64,000 bases of DNA from Pomphorhynchus laevis (GCA_012934845.2 WNNJ02002550.1:62001-126000); one strand, 5' to 3'; shown: positions 34,001 to 49,000, numbered from the stretch's first letter. Program-made: numbers and translations. The notes: a model not told the origin generated them from the letters alone.

Positions 34001-37000
34001 TAGATACCAAAACTGATTCTGATATTTTATAGTAAACGATTAATTGTAGTCAACTTAAAAATGAAACTAGGATATGTTTGACGGAATCTCGATGTGAATA
34101 AAATACAGTCATAAGTAAATTCCAATTTTACAGCCAAATATTTTCATTTATGCTTAGAATATGCCAAGAATTAAATTATTATATTCCCATATTATTCAAA
34201 ATGTTGTATACAATTATTATTCTTACAATAAGACCAGATTTTAAGACATTTGTTTGTCTTATACAGTTATTAATGATTATTGTTATAATTATCTAAATGA
34301 TACAATATATTATAATAAATTATAATATATTAAATTATATACTAAATATATATACTTATATATTAATATACTAAATTATATCGTTATTTTTATATTGACA
34401 ATATAGTCTCAATGGGGGGTAACCTTTCATGGTTAAATATTATTATTTAACCATGAAAGGTTGTTTTGTAAAGATAATTTTTATCTTTACGAAATACTAT
34501 ATTTCTATAAAATTATCTAATTATATATTAAAAATAATATATTTTTATAAAATTTTAAAATCACACCTTTATCTATTTATTATCTAATGTTATCTATTTA
34601 TTATAAATTTTATTTAAATTTATTAAATTTACTTAATTTTCAATGTTTACTTCATTTTTGTATTTTCTCTTATGAAATTCGATATTTTGTATTTCACTAT
34701 ATGCTAATAATATTTAAATAGTTTAGAACACTTTTTAATCATCGCTAAAATGATCGTTTAAAGGTTTTAAAGGTTTATTAAATGTTAGATTGCAAATAAA
34801 ATAAAAACTACTTACAGTATAGCGTAATAATCCCTTGTACATATCTGCCTTTGACGACAATGTACTGAATAAACTACGATTGTCAGATACTGGAGGGAGA
34901 ACAACGGTGCGCTCAAGTTCAGCAATTGACCGTCTCCATAGGGACTTGAGAATTCGTTTAAGGACTGTACGCTCACAACAATTTGCTATATTTTCTAAAC
35001 TAAACACAGGTTCAAAAAGAATAATATTTAGATTTATCACTTTATTTATTTAATGTGAAGTCAAAAATTTTTTAATGCTTCACATTGAGTTGTACTAAAA
35101 ATCTCGGTGAAAAGTTTGCGGTGCAGTTATTTATAAGAACAAGAGAGTGAGTTCACATTTAACTTTGGAATTTTTTTGTCAATTAAGCAAATAATGATTT
35201 TGTAGCAAATTACTTTATAATTAAGCTAAGGAATTTAAATAATGTTTTTGATTAATACATAATAAATCAATGTTATCTTTGTATATAAAAACTATAATTC
35301 AAAAGCATTTTCAAAACTGACATTTTTGATATAAACTCAATACAATTGCGTTTAACATTATGCTAATATAATATATTTTGTTATAAAATTTTAAAATTAC
35401 AACTTTATCTATTAATTATCCATGTGTAACTGATATGCTATAGCAGTTCCATCTGCTATAATATGCTTCTATTCTATATCAGATGTTCTATTTGTCCTTT
35501 GCTATATGCTTCGGCCCTATTTCTTAGATCAGCATAACAGCGGGGACAAATATATGCTAATGACCTGTTTCCTCTAATGAAATTTGGTTATCTAGTATCT
35601 TATTCTAATACAAAGCATATTATTAATTATCCATAAAAATTTTCGCTCAAGTGTTTAAATTAATTTTTAATAAAGCTTTGTTGATTTATATATTGTAAAT
35701 TTAATATTTAAATGTATTGATCATATATCAAAATAATATTATGTTGATTTATAATCCTCAATTATAAGAAATAGAAATAAAGCTCATCAAAATTCATTGA
35801 AAATAAGCCGAATAATAACGTCGTATCAATAATACATAGTTTCAGGGTTTCTGGCAGCAGTTATATTGCTGAGAAACACAGTTCAAAGGTTAATGATAAC
35901 TTATCAGTAAAACAAATTCGATCAGATAACTAAATATACATATTTGATCCTATATAAATAAAAATAAAGATAATTTAATATTTATATAAAGATAAAATTT
36001 AAAATTGAAATTTAAAATAAAAGTCAAATTTAAAATTTATAAGCAAATAGCAGACTATTATTTGAATAAGGAATAGATGCCATCAGTAGGAACTGCTATG
36101 TTATCAGATTTCGGACCCTATTCCTCGACAGTAAATTTAACAAATAATATCGAAAACATTGCCAGTGTCAACTCTTAACAGCGAATAGAAATAAAGAAAA
36201 TGTAAATGTAAATAAAAACAATACAAAATTTCCTCAGCTTGTGACTTAAGTATATTTTAACTTCTCAATATATTCAAACTCTCAAATGTACCATTAAACT
36301 TTTATTTTATTACATCTTTAAATGATTATTACATCTTTAAATAATTATTATTACTTCATCAAATATTACGTATTTGACCCAGTTGATCTGTTTGGTAGAG
36401 GAGTTATGGACCGAAACCTGATAGCATAGCAGTTCCTCCTGATGACCTCTAATTCTTATTCTGATACAACGTCTGTTATTTATTAGTCAATTCATAAAAA
36501 TGACGTTTATTTTAAATTTTATTTTTTATTTTAACTTGATTTAAATTATAAAAAATCTTAAAACAATTATTTATTTTATTATTTAATTATATTAAATTTT
36601 GATTTAGCATTATTGTTTTGTTTATTTTATAATTATATTAAATACGTAGACTCAGTTAGCTGATTTGATTATTTATTCTGAATAAATATTAATTAATAGT
36701 TATCATTAATTGATAATTAACAATTTTATTATTAAATATACAACGTCTGTTATTTATTAGTCAATTCATAAAAATGACGTTTATTTTAAATTTTATTTTT
36801 TATTTTAACTTGATTTAAATTATAAAAAATCTAAAAACAATTATTAATTTTATTATTTAATTATTAAATTTTGATTTAGCATTATTATGTTTTGTTTATT
36901 TTATAATTATATTAAATACGTAGACTCAGTTAGCTGATTTGATTATTTATTCGGAATAAATATTAATTAAAAGTTATCATTAATTGATAATTAACAATTT

Positions 37001-40000
37001 TATTATTAAATATACAACGTCTGTTATTTATTAGTCAATTCATAAAAATGACGTTTATTTTAAATTTCAATTTTTTATTTTAACTTGATTTAAATTATAA
37101 AAAATCTTGATTTAGCATTATTATGTTTTGTTTATTTTTTAATTATATTAAAATATTATATTATAATAATATACCTTGTATTAGAATAAGATACTATATA
37201 ATCAAATTTAAACAGAAGAAATACGTCCTTAGCACGTATTTGGCCCCGATGCTATGTTGGGTCGAGGAATAATAGATAAACCTGATAGCATAGCAGTTCC
37301 TCCTGATGACCTCTAATCCTTATTCTGATACAACGTCTGTTATTTATTAGTCAATTCATAAAAATGACTTTTTAAATTTCATTTTTTAACTTGATATAAT
37401 TTATAAAAAATCTTATAACAATTATTTTATTATTTAATTATTAAATTTTGATTTAGCATTATTATGTTTTGTTTATTTTATAATTATATTAAATACGTAG
37501 ACTCAGTTAGCTGATTTGATTTGACAATTTTGATTATATTTTATATTTACCAAAAATCACTATTTCTTCACAAGACGAATTTCAAACTAGGAAAGTACAT
37601 CATAATTTTTAATTTTAAAGACAAAACTAACTGATGAAGATAAAAAGAAAATATAAACCTTAATGTAATTAAAAGCAAATGGTTTTTAAAATTATGTTTT
37701 ATTTATTGACTTTAATTATTTGTTCTTTGATTATAGATTGTGTATCAATTATTTCAATGCTAAACCAAAACTTGAACGCGGAATTTTTAATACAAAAATC
37801 CTATCAGATTTCTCAATCTCTATCGTTGTCTAAATCTTTATTTTTTTAATTAATACTTTATATTTTATTAATTCATGTTTAATTTACGATGTTTTAATTT
37901 TAAATTAAAACATTTATCAGATTTGAAAATAACATATTTGCTCTACCTTTAATTTTTGTTCTCTAATTTTAATTCAAAAGTTTTATATTTTATATATCCA
38001 CTAATATTAAACTGTTAGTGAAGAATAGAACAAAGCTTAAAAGCAAAACTTAAATAATAATATTATATTTCCTTTGGTGATCAATATATTTTACAAATTT
38101 TTGTTCAATTTGATATTCTAGTATTTTTTATAATGCAACTTATTTCCCATTTTCTTGTAAATTTGACTGGGTGGAAGTATTTTTCGAATTATCAATTGCT
38201 CAAACGTACAAAAATGTTTTATCCACATTTAAATTGTAAAGTTCAATGAGCATCGTAACTTGGAGAATGTAGTATATCAATAAATTTTATAAATAAAAAT
38301 CGGAACTGTAAATTGAAATTTCTCAAATACATTAAAAATTAATTAATGCCAAGCTAATGATTTTTTTCCATTTGAACCAATATCCTATTAATTGATTATG
38401 AGCATCTTAAGAGTAATTTTGATTTGGAATTTTTAACTAAGTGTAATAATTTTTAATACATGTTACATTTCACGTGCAATACATTAGCGAAAACTAATGC
38501 AGATGAAAATTAAAGATCTCAAAAGTCAACATCTACAAGGCGGTGAAATAGTATTTAAATTATAACGTTCAATCATCAAGAATGTCATTATTATGTAGAA
38601 ACAGCCTAGTGTTTTAAGTAGCATACCTTTGATCAAGAAACTCAAGTAACGGCTTCATGAGTATATCTGCTTCTTGGTTAATTGTCATTGTTAACCGCTC
38701 AAAAATTTTGACGTCTTGCAGGCTAGTCGATAATTGTGAGCAGATATCTTTTATTTGCGAATTAAGTCTAAATAAAAGTCAGTGGGATCAGGCGATAAAA
38801 TATCGGAATGTGTTGTTCTAAAGTGATTATTAATGTTTGAAAAATTGATCGAAGTGTTAGAAAATAAATTAATAGCATCAAAAATAAAAGCAATCGTATT
38901 TATAAAAACACGAATTGAGTATACGAAGGCCGATATTACGGAAAAGTTTGTTTATTGTAAAATTCTCGCATTCAAGAAGAAAATATTTATGTTATAAATA
39001 AATATAAAATATAATTTAAAATAAAAATTAAATGAAATTTACAAAAATATAATGAAGCCGATTTTATTACAGGGTTCAGGTTGAAACTTCAAAAGTGAGA
39101 ATAGCTGGATAATAAAGTTGGTTATACTTTGAATAATAATTGAATGACAACTATATATAACTACACAGATTTTATAGCTGAATTGATTGTTCGTAAGCTA
39201 AACTATCGATATTTTTCAAATTAGCTGGTCACACTTCATGAAAAGGCATTTGAGATACTAGAATGCGCACGCTTCAAACATATGCTATCAAAAACATATT
39301 AGATACTAGAATGTTTGAACATACTCACAGTAAGTCCTTTGAAAAAAAGAAGAATTCGCAATTTCCACACTTGAGAACATACATTGTTCGGTAAGGTCTT
39401 CTCACATTTTAGATTATAATTTGTTTAGGATGCTTTAATAAACTACAAGTGTTTTGAAATAAAGAAATACTATCCGCTTGATATCGTCAAGATGGATTAT
39501 CTTACATTTCGTTACTAATTGTAAAAAAGAAACTTAAATATTGATGCGTCAAAGAGTTCTAGATGATATCATAGCTTTGGGGTTGAAACAAATATATACG
39601 GTAAACACTTAGTAATATGAGATGTCTCCATAAATAAGTCATCGGAATATGAATGCACTCACCATAAGTGAATAATATATTGTAATAAAATCTTACGTTT
39701 CAGTCCACTTATCGACTAGATTGTGAAGAGATACGTTTAAATAACTTTGAGTTGACTGCAAATGCTGTTTTGATTCATCACATAACTAAAATTGAAAAGT
39801 AATGCATTGTTAACGTAATTTCTAAAATAAATGTGATGTTGCAAATTATTAAATGTCGCACTAAACTAATATGTAAACCATAGAATATTTTAATTTTTAA
39901 TAATTTTATTTTTAATTTTCATTTTTAAATTTTAATTTTTAATTTATTTATATTTTTAATAAAATATAAAGGCAAATATATTTATTATGTATTTGTTCAA

Positions 40001-43000
40001 AATTTTATTCAAACTATAAATTAATAGTAATTTCTTATCTTTAAGATACTTTAACGATACACTCCACAAATTTATATGGAAATTTGTTTGGGTTCAGAAG
40101 ATTTGATATACTTTGTGTATAAGGTAAACCAAAGTAATTATGTCAATAATAACATCAATTCTGTCAGTAATGCTTTAAGATAGACTTCGGTGTTAGTAAT
40201 TTTGCACCAACACCGATAATATGTAATATTAGCATAATTGGCTTAATATGCTATAAATTATTTATTATCTTGTTATTTATTATCTAATCTTTATCTAACA
40301 GTATATAATGATAATAATCTACTTTATATATCATATAATGTTTATTTCTTATTCACCGTTTCCTTATCAACTGTTCATTTCTTATCTCATGCCGTTTTTT
40401 ATCTACTAACTTTTTTAAATTATTAACTGTTTATCTCTATAACAAGTTTATTCCTTTTTTACGATTAATTTCTTTTACACCTAAAGTTTATTTCGTATCT
40501 ACTGATTATTTCTAACTTTCTGTTTACTTTTATCTTTTTATTATCTGCAGTAAATTTCTATTCTCTCGTTTATCTCTTATTATTTACTTCATATTAACTA
40601 TTTAAATTTTATTTTATTTCTATAAGTTTATTTCTTTCTTACGATTAATTTCTTTTACATTATTTTATTATATTATTTTATTATTTGCTGATTTACTTTA
40701 TATAAAGTTTATTTCGTATCTACTGATTATTTCTAATTTACGGTTAAATTAATCTTTAATTATTTATATATAATTATTATTAAATTTAATTTTAAATTTT
40801 AACTTGATCTTTTATTTATAATTATTATAATTATTTTTTATTTATAGTAAAAAAATCAACTAAAAATATTTATTTTTAGTTGATCTGATGTGTTGATCCT
40901 GATTTATTATATTTTATTTTCAAATATAAGAGACTGAATTTATTATTTTGATATTTCAATAGTTAATTTTGAATCTACTGATTATTTATTATTTCTTTCT
41001 TATATACTTTCTTATTTATTTTATTTACTATTTATTTCTGATCTGTTGTATTTTCTTATATATTTAAATATTTATTATATAATGTCTCTATATGATGTTT
41101 GTTAGTCAACTCATAAAACTTAAATTTGTTATTATCTTTTAATATTATAATTTATATCGCTTATATTTGCTTTTCTACTGTCTTATTTATTCTATTTTAA
41201 TATTATAATTTTTATTTCTGTTTACTTTTATCTTTTTATTATCTGCAGTAAATTTCTAATCTATCGTTTATTTCTTATTATTTACTTCATATTAACTATT
41301 TATTTCTTAACTGTTGTATTTTCTTATCTATTATCTTATTACTCAATATGATGTTTATTAGTCAACTAATAAAATTAGATTTTTTTATTCTTTTATAATA
41401 TTATAATTTTATTTAAATATTTATTATTTTGATATTTCAATAGTTAATTTTGAATCTACTGATTATTTATTATTTCTTTCTTATATACTTTCTTATTTAT
41501 TTTATTTACTATTTATTTCTGATCTGTTGTATTTTCTTATATATTTAAATATTTATTATATAATGTCTATCTCAATATAATATTTATTAGTCAATTCATA
41601 ACAATTAATTTCTATTTTAAATTCCAACTTTATAAAATAAAATATTACATCATTTTTTATTATTTATTTTATTAATTTATTTATCGTTTTTTAAATACAA
41701 AAAACTCATTTAACTGATCTTATTTCTGATGTACTGTTTATTTCTAATTTACTGTTTATTTTTATTTATTGCTCCTTTTATCATTTTCAAGAAAGGCTTT
41801 ATCTCAAATAGAGTTTGGCCCAATAGAGGTTTTCAATTGCCTTGTGACATATTATTATATCAACATATAACGATGGTTTATGTCAAAGAACGGTTTAAGT
41901 GATAAAAAATAAAAGGGATTATCCGGACAAAAAAGCTCTATGAGCGATTTTAATAGAAAAATCTAAGATTATTATGTTATTAAAAATATTTAGAAACTTT
42001 CAGTTTTATACTGTAGAACTTTTAAAAACGGTAGCTTTCTAAGGAACGATTAAATCTATTGGTATTAACAATGAAATTAGAAAATTGATTATTAAATTCA
42101 AAATTTGATATGCTGTTATCAAATTAGTAAATTGCATACGTTTGACGCTTATTTTATTCAATTTTATTATAAAAATGAATCACCATATCTCCACCCATTC
42201 TTCCATACAGCTTTTCAAGATTAAGCCGGCACTGCTGAACGTTATTCATAAGCACACTGCAAATCTCAATTGATGCTGTACTTGTATCGAATATCTTGAT
42301 TATGTAGCTTATAAAGCCAACAATAATTTGACTTGCAGTCTATAAATCAGTTAAAATTAAAATTAATCAATTCACTTGTTAAAACTAGTGCTTTCATCAA
42401 AAGTACTGCCACATGTGAAAATCATGATTATTACTTATTTTTTGAAAAATTATTATAGAAATGATAACTTTTATATAATACATTTGTATTATTTTTAGAT
42501 TGTATTTTCTGAAGATGATCCTATAAAGATAAGTTAAGTTTAAACGATCTATTTTATAATTTGTGCAACGAAATGGTATTTGTTCAAATTGCTTAAATTC
42601 CTCGCACAAACAGAGCTACAACAATTATTAAGAAGTAACAAATTATAACCAAACAATAAATTAATATCAAATAATTATGTATGCTAATTGTTTATTCAAA
42701 TTAATTGTTTTTTCTAAAATTTGATAAATACAAAGAAATTTATAACTTTAAAATGTATTTTGAAAGTAAAATGAAACGTTTTATATTTGTTTTAAAAGTA
42801 AATTTGACAATTTATTTGAATTATTAAGTAAATTTTATTTTTATAAATTTAACACCAAAATGTGTTACCTTAAAATAGTTGAATTATTTTTTGTAAAATC
42901 AAATTTTATTATTTTAAATTTAAAATCTGAAACGTTTTATATTTGTTTTAAAAGTAAATTTGACAATTTATTATTTTAAATTTTAAATTTGAAACGTTTT

Positions 43001-46000
43001 ATATTTGTTTTAAAAGTAAATTTGACAATTTATTTGAATTATTAAGTAAATTTTATTTTTATAAATTTAACACCAAAATGTGTTACCTTAAAATAGTTGA
43101 ATTATTTTTTGTAAAATCAAATTTTATTATTTTAAATTTAAAATCTAAATTTATTTTTAGATATTAGTGTCAATTACATTCTTCATTCTTTAGTAAATAT
43201 GTTTTAACTATAATTAAGAGAATGTTCTTATTGAGTAAGTGATTATAAACACTGCACTTGCTTAGATTTTGATATTTCTTAAGCCAATTGTTTAGTTACA
43301 TCATCAATCACATTTAATAAAAAACACGCTTTATTTAAGAAAACCCGATTGAACAAATATCATGACTCATTTTTTAAATGATTTTTTATAATGGGAAATA
43401 ATCTATAAATTACTAACAATTTAACATAAGAGCATGCGCAAAACTGCCACTTAAAAAGCCTCACACAAATACAATAATCTTAATAACAATGATCGAGAAA
43501 ATATTTAATCATGATCCCAGTATATATAATAGTCAAGAAAAATAAAATATAAAATACCATATAAAATATCACATTGTTAATATTATATGATAATATTATA
43601 ATTAAAATATTTTAAATACAATATAATATGATTAACATATTGCTGTATTCCAATGGAATACTGGGCCGTTGTTATAAAGTATCTTTGATGCAACCTGTAA
43701 GATATTAATGCATAATCCTTTAAAGGATCCAACAAGCGACATGATGCAGCAACAAATAAATCACCTGATATGAATAGAGATGGTATTATAAGCAAATGTT
43801 CAGTTAAAGGGCTTTTTGGCAATGGAACTAAATCAATTTATTGGAAATGATCTTTTTCAAAAGTCACACAGGCAGCCGAAACGTCATCGACTTGGCGCAT
43901 ACTACCGATGAGCGCTACTGGTTACAACACTTATTAAAAAAATAATTGTAACACTATAAATTATTTTCATGCGATTGGACTGTCTATTAACTGGAAAAGA
44001 CCGAAATAATTGGCAGGGCTGACAAGGTCGATTTGATAAAGAGCAGATGCCCATGGATCTCATCGGTTAATACCACAAAAAACTGGCTAGAAAATCTCCC
44101 TACCCATACATGGCATTCATGCTGCTTCATAGCAGCGCATAAGCTCCACGAGTAAACCATTTAATGCGCACTATAGAACCTGCCTTTGCCGAAGAGCTTT
44201 TTCGTTTGTTCGACGGCTTGATATTGAAGTGCTTTAGCAATATCACTTCTATTCAGCCCTATAAGTGAGCGTGGATGCAAGCTTGCCTACCGCTAAAGAG
44301 GCGAGAACTTGACCTTCTAAGCTGCTTCCAACACTCTCAGGCAGCCTTCCTGTCCAGTGTAGACACTGTCGCTATCCAGTTTAACCTTGACCCTAAAGCA
44401 GCATTCTATATCCTCATCAAACCAAGAAAAAAACGCGTCTACCGTTGTTGAAGTTTGTCGTCACACATAGGATGACTGGGCATGCGTAGCGACTTTGAAT
44501 ATTGCGAGAATAATTCGGTTCTATTTCTTGGTCTGATGAGGATATATAGGATGCTGCCTGGTGTTTGTCTCTTCATGAGGAAAACATAGTGATTTATTTA
44601 CGAGTACACCATTGTGTGTCCCAGGGCAGGTGTAACAACAAATTATATATAAGTAAATTTCCAATCTATTTGGCTGATTCTCTTTGTAGAATTCGGCCTT
44701 TAAAACCAGACACAGGACAAACAAGATATTTGACGTTTCGCCCTTTACTGGGCTTTATCAATTGTAAAAAGCCGATTGTCCTGTGTCTGGTTTTAAAGAC
44801 TTTACATATAATATATATTATATATACATAATAATATATATAATGTTCTTCTTTTCTCGAAGAACTTTTCAAGAAAAGTTATAAGTGATCAAGTTAATTA
44901 CAATTGAAAAAGCCCAAAGGGCGAAACGTTAATAAGTAAATTTTGTAATTTGCTGGTGTAATAATATTAATATTAAAATATGAACAAGTACTCCTCGAGG
45001 GTCCCAGCAACAGTGAATACCTAAAATTATGTTATATATCAGTAAAGTTCCAATATATTTTACTTTAGAACAATTTAAACTCTTTCAAATTGTAAGTTTA
45101 AAATATAAACAATTATTGAATTTACTTAGAAGCCAAATACTTCTTCAATAAATTATTAAAACGATTGCATAGAAAATATCATATATTGTTTTAATGTAAC
45201 ATTAAATAAAACATTATCACGTACCAATGAAAATCTAGACATAACGATACTGATTACATCAGGATCCGAAAGATGCATTTCTTGAATCACCTTATTTACA
45301 GATTCAATCATCGTAAAAATATCAACAACGGATGCGGAATACATACAAAGATCGGTAGCATACGCGAACTACAAATAATGAAAATGATAACATCAGGGTA
45401 AATTTTAAAATTTTTTATCATTCAATATTGGATTATAAATACAATTCAATGAACCTGTAGTGTCTTGATGTGTATTTTCACAAATAATATCATATGATTA
45501 ACAAAATCATGCAAATAATAATAAATATTAACAAAAAAATTAATGTTTAACGACTGGTCATATTATTGTCAACAATTTTATATGAATATTCTGTAATCGA
45601 TGGGTTGTTGCCATACCACAAATTAAATAACAAGCTGCTTTAGATTGCCGCGGGCATAAACATCACATGCTTATTTAATACAAAAATAATTAAAATTCTG
45701 TTAAATATATACTTTGGAATTGAAGCAGTTGACGAAAGGAATACTTTTATATTTCGCTGGTTACTAGAGTAAAATATTTTTAAAATTTGTGTAAAACGTT
45801 GTGACGTTTTAGTTCAAATTCCAAAGGCAAATCTTATGTGAAATCTTATGTAAAGTAGTCAATTTATTATCATGATTATTAGGAAAGGAAATTTGAGTAT
45901 TTTGAGAATTTGAGGAATAATACGTTGTAAATATCTTCAGTTGTTGCTCGTTCTTTGATTAACAATATTTTAGTAATTACTTTATTTATAAATATATCAA

Positions 46001-49000
46001 TATATATGTCGACTTAAGTTGCAATTAAACTTACATTAACTTGTTTATCCTTTTCTATCGCTCTGTTCATAAGCTCTAGAATTGAATCGTTATTAACATT
46101 TAGCCAATGAACTATAAATGGCAAAAAATACCTAAATATTAACAATTAGCTTCTAAATTTAAATATACGAACAACTAACTTTTCGTAATTGTCTTCCACA
46201 AATATACAATCTTTAGATCTTTTGATAAAATCAGTCGTACTAGAGTCAATCCGAGTATTGATTTGTTTTTCTTTATAGTAAAGGATGCATCTACGATAAA
46301 ATGTTCTTACGAGGAAATACAGATTTATGTAATCCTCGCTACTGATGAATCGCTTTTCTGGTTGGATCTTCGAATGTTCTAGTGTACATGATTGTTAAAT
46401 GATAAATGTCAAATAATAAATGTTAAATAATAAATGCTTATTAACAAATGCTTAGTAATAAATGCTTAGTAATAAATGCTTAGTAATAAATGCTTAGTGA
46501 TAAATGTCGTAAATGTTAGCAAAAATAAATGTGATATTAAATTGAAGTTTAATAGATTTCAATAACTTATACTTTTGTTGATGTAAAATCATAAATATCA
46601 ATGTCTAAGTTATGAATGCAGAAATTTTCCTCTGGAAATTTAAAGAAGCATCGAAACATTAAAATTTTAATGGTTTTAACTCTTTACCAGATAAACACTT
46701 TATAAGATAAACACATAATCATACACATTATCAGATAAACCCTTTATCAGATGCTGTTTCATATAAACCTTTATAAGATAAACCCTTTATCAGATGCTTT
46801 ATCAGATAAAGCCTTTATAAGATGCTTTATCAGATAAACCCTTTATCAAATAAAACCTTTATCAGATAAACCCTTTATTAGATAAACCTTTTATCAGATA
46901 AACCATTTATTAGATAAACCCGTTATCAGATAAACCCGTTATCAGATAAACCCGTTATCAGATAAACCCGTTATCAGATAAACCCGTTATCAGATAAACC
47001 CGTTATCAGATAAACCCTTTATCAGATAAACTTTTTATCAGATAAACTCTTTATCAGATAAACCCTTTATCAGATAAACTTTTTATCAGATAAACCCTTT
47101 ATCAGATAAACTTTTTATCAGATAAACCCTTTATCAGATAAACCCTTTATCAGATAAACTCTTTATCAGATAAACCCTTTATCAGATAAACCCTTTATCA
47201 GATAAACCCTTTATCAGATAAACCCTTTATCAGATAAACCCTTTATCAGATAAACCCTTTATCAGATAAACCCTTTATCAGATAAACCCTTTATCAGATA
47301 AACCCTTTATCAGATAAACTCTTTATCAGATAAACTCTTTATCAGATAAACTCTTTATCAGATGCTTCATCAGATAACCCATTATTATATAAACCCTTTA
47401 TCAGATAAACCCTTTATCAGATAAACCCTTTATCAGATAAACCCTTTATCAGATAAACCATATATCAGATGAACCCTTTATCAGATAAACCCTTTATCAG
47501 ATAAACCCTTTATCAGATAAACCCTTTATCAGATAAACCCTTTATCAGATAAACCCTTTATCAGATAAACCCTTTATCAGATAAACCCTTTATCAGATAA
47601 ACTTTTTTCAGATATACCCTTTATCAGATAAACCGTCTATCAGACAAACTTTTTATCAGATAAACCCTTTATCAGATAAACCCTTTATCAGATAAACTTT
47701 TATCAGATAAAACCTTTATCAGATAAACCCTTTATCAGATAAACCCTTTATCAGATAAACCCTTTATCAGATAAACCCTTTATCAGATAAACCCTTTATC
47801 AGATAAACCCTTTATCAGATAAACCCTTTATCAGATAAACCCTTTATCAGATAAACCCTTTATCAGATAAACTTTTTATCAGATAAACCCTTTATCAGAT
47901 AAACCCTTTATCAGATAAACCCTTTATCAGATACCCTTTATCAGATAAACCCTTTATCAGATAAACTTTTTATCAGATAAACTCTTTATCAGATGCTTCA
48001 TCAGATAACCCATTATTATATTAACCCTTTATCAGATAAACTATCTATCTTTCCTTTTATCTAAAACTTTTTTCGAAATTTATCTTTTACCAGATAAATT
48101 TCAAAAGCCATTTTTAAGTATCGCTATCCTACAAATATTTAATTGTCAGTTATTTGGCATAAAAATCCAAATTTTTTATTTGTTAGTTTAAGCAAAATAA
48201 TAATTTTTAAATTAAAATTTAATATTGTCAAATTTTTTAAATTATTCTAGTAGTTTTACATAATGATTGAATAGAGAGAGCTATATTTTTTAGTATTTTC
48301 TAATTTATTTTACAGAATTATCCTGCAATCACGTATTTATGAAAATCAAAAATAAGATATTCGGCATTGGATAGTTGTTATTTTGGCACGCTTTCCAAAT
48401 CACAAGCTAAAATAATATCTTATTATATAAATATTGTACTTACGGAATCATCTAAATTTCAAAGAGTAACCCTTAATTAGTCATCATTTTACTGTTGAAA
48501 CTTATAACTGATAATGACAATTTAGAAATGACTAATAAGAAAATGAATTTCGAAAAATTATTTTTTAAAATTAATAAACATATTCTAATTAAATTAATAA
48601 TTCACCTTCAAGATAACATTTTACATCCGTAATAAGCTTATTCCAGCATGTCGCAGCAGTAATTTCTCCAATGTCAAATTCATTGGGAAACCTAAAATAT
48701 TGTATTTCAGGAATGGATTACTAGTTAATCCATTAACAGATATAGCGCTAATAATAGCGTAAAGGCACACTTTAAATCAGCAGAACTTTTCGAACACGCA
48801 AAGCGAAATAATTTTCAAAATATAGATACTTACGCTTTTAGTCCGGTTTATATAAATTTAGATTTAGCTGTCAAAGAAAGCGTTATAATGTTTCGTTTAG
48901 AAATAAACGATTTATAAAGTGATATAATATAAAATAGACAAATATATATCCAGACAATTAAAAAGTGTTCCAATAGGAGGTAATAGAAGCCCGATTATAG

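Noticed and set aside
44565-44872. Overlapping ORFs on both strands as genes
   Set aside because: They run through the inverted repeats and hammerhead-like sequence, and their overlap and mixed composition show they are chance frames in a repeat.
46685-48045. CRISPR-like array of regular repeats
   Set aside because: The units are contiguous 16-bp monomers without unique spacers, in an intron of a eukaryotic gene. It is a minisatellite.
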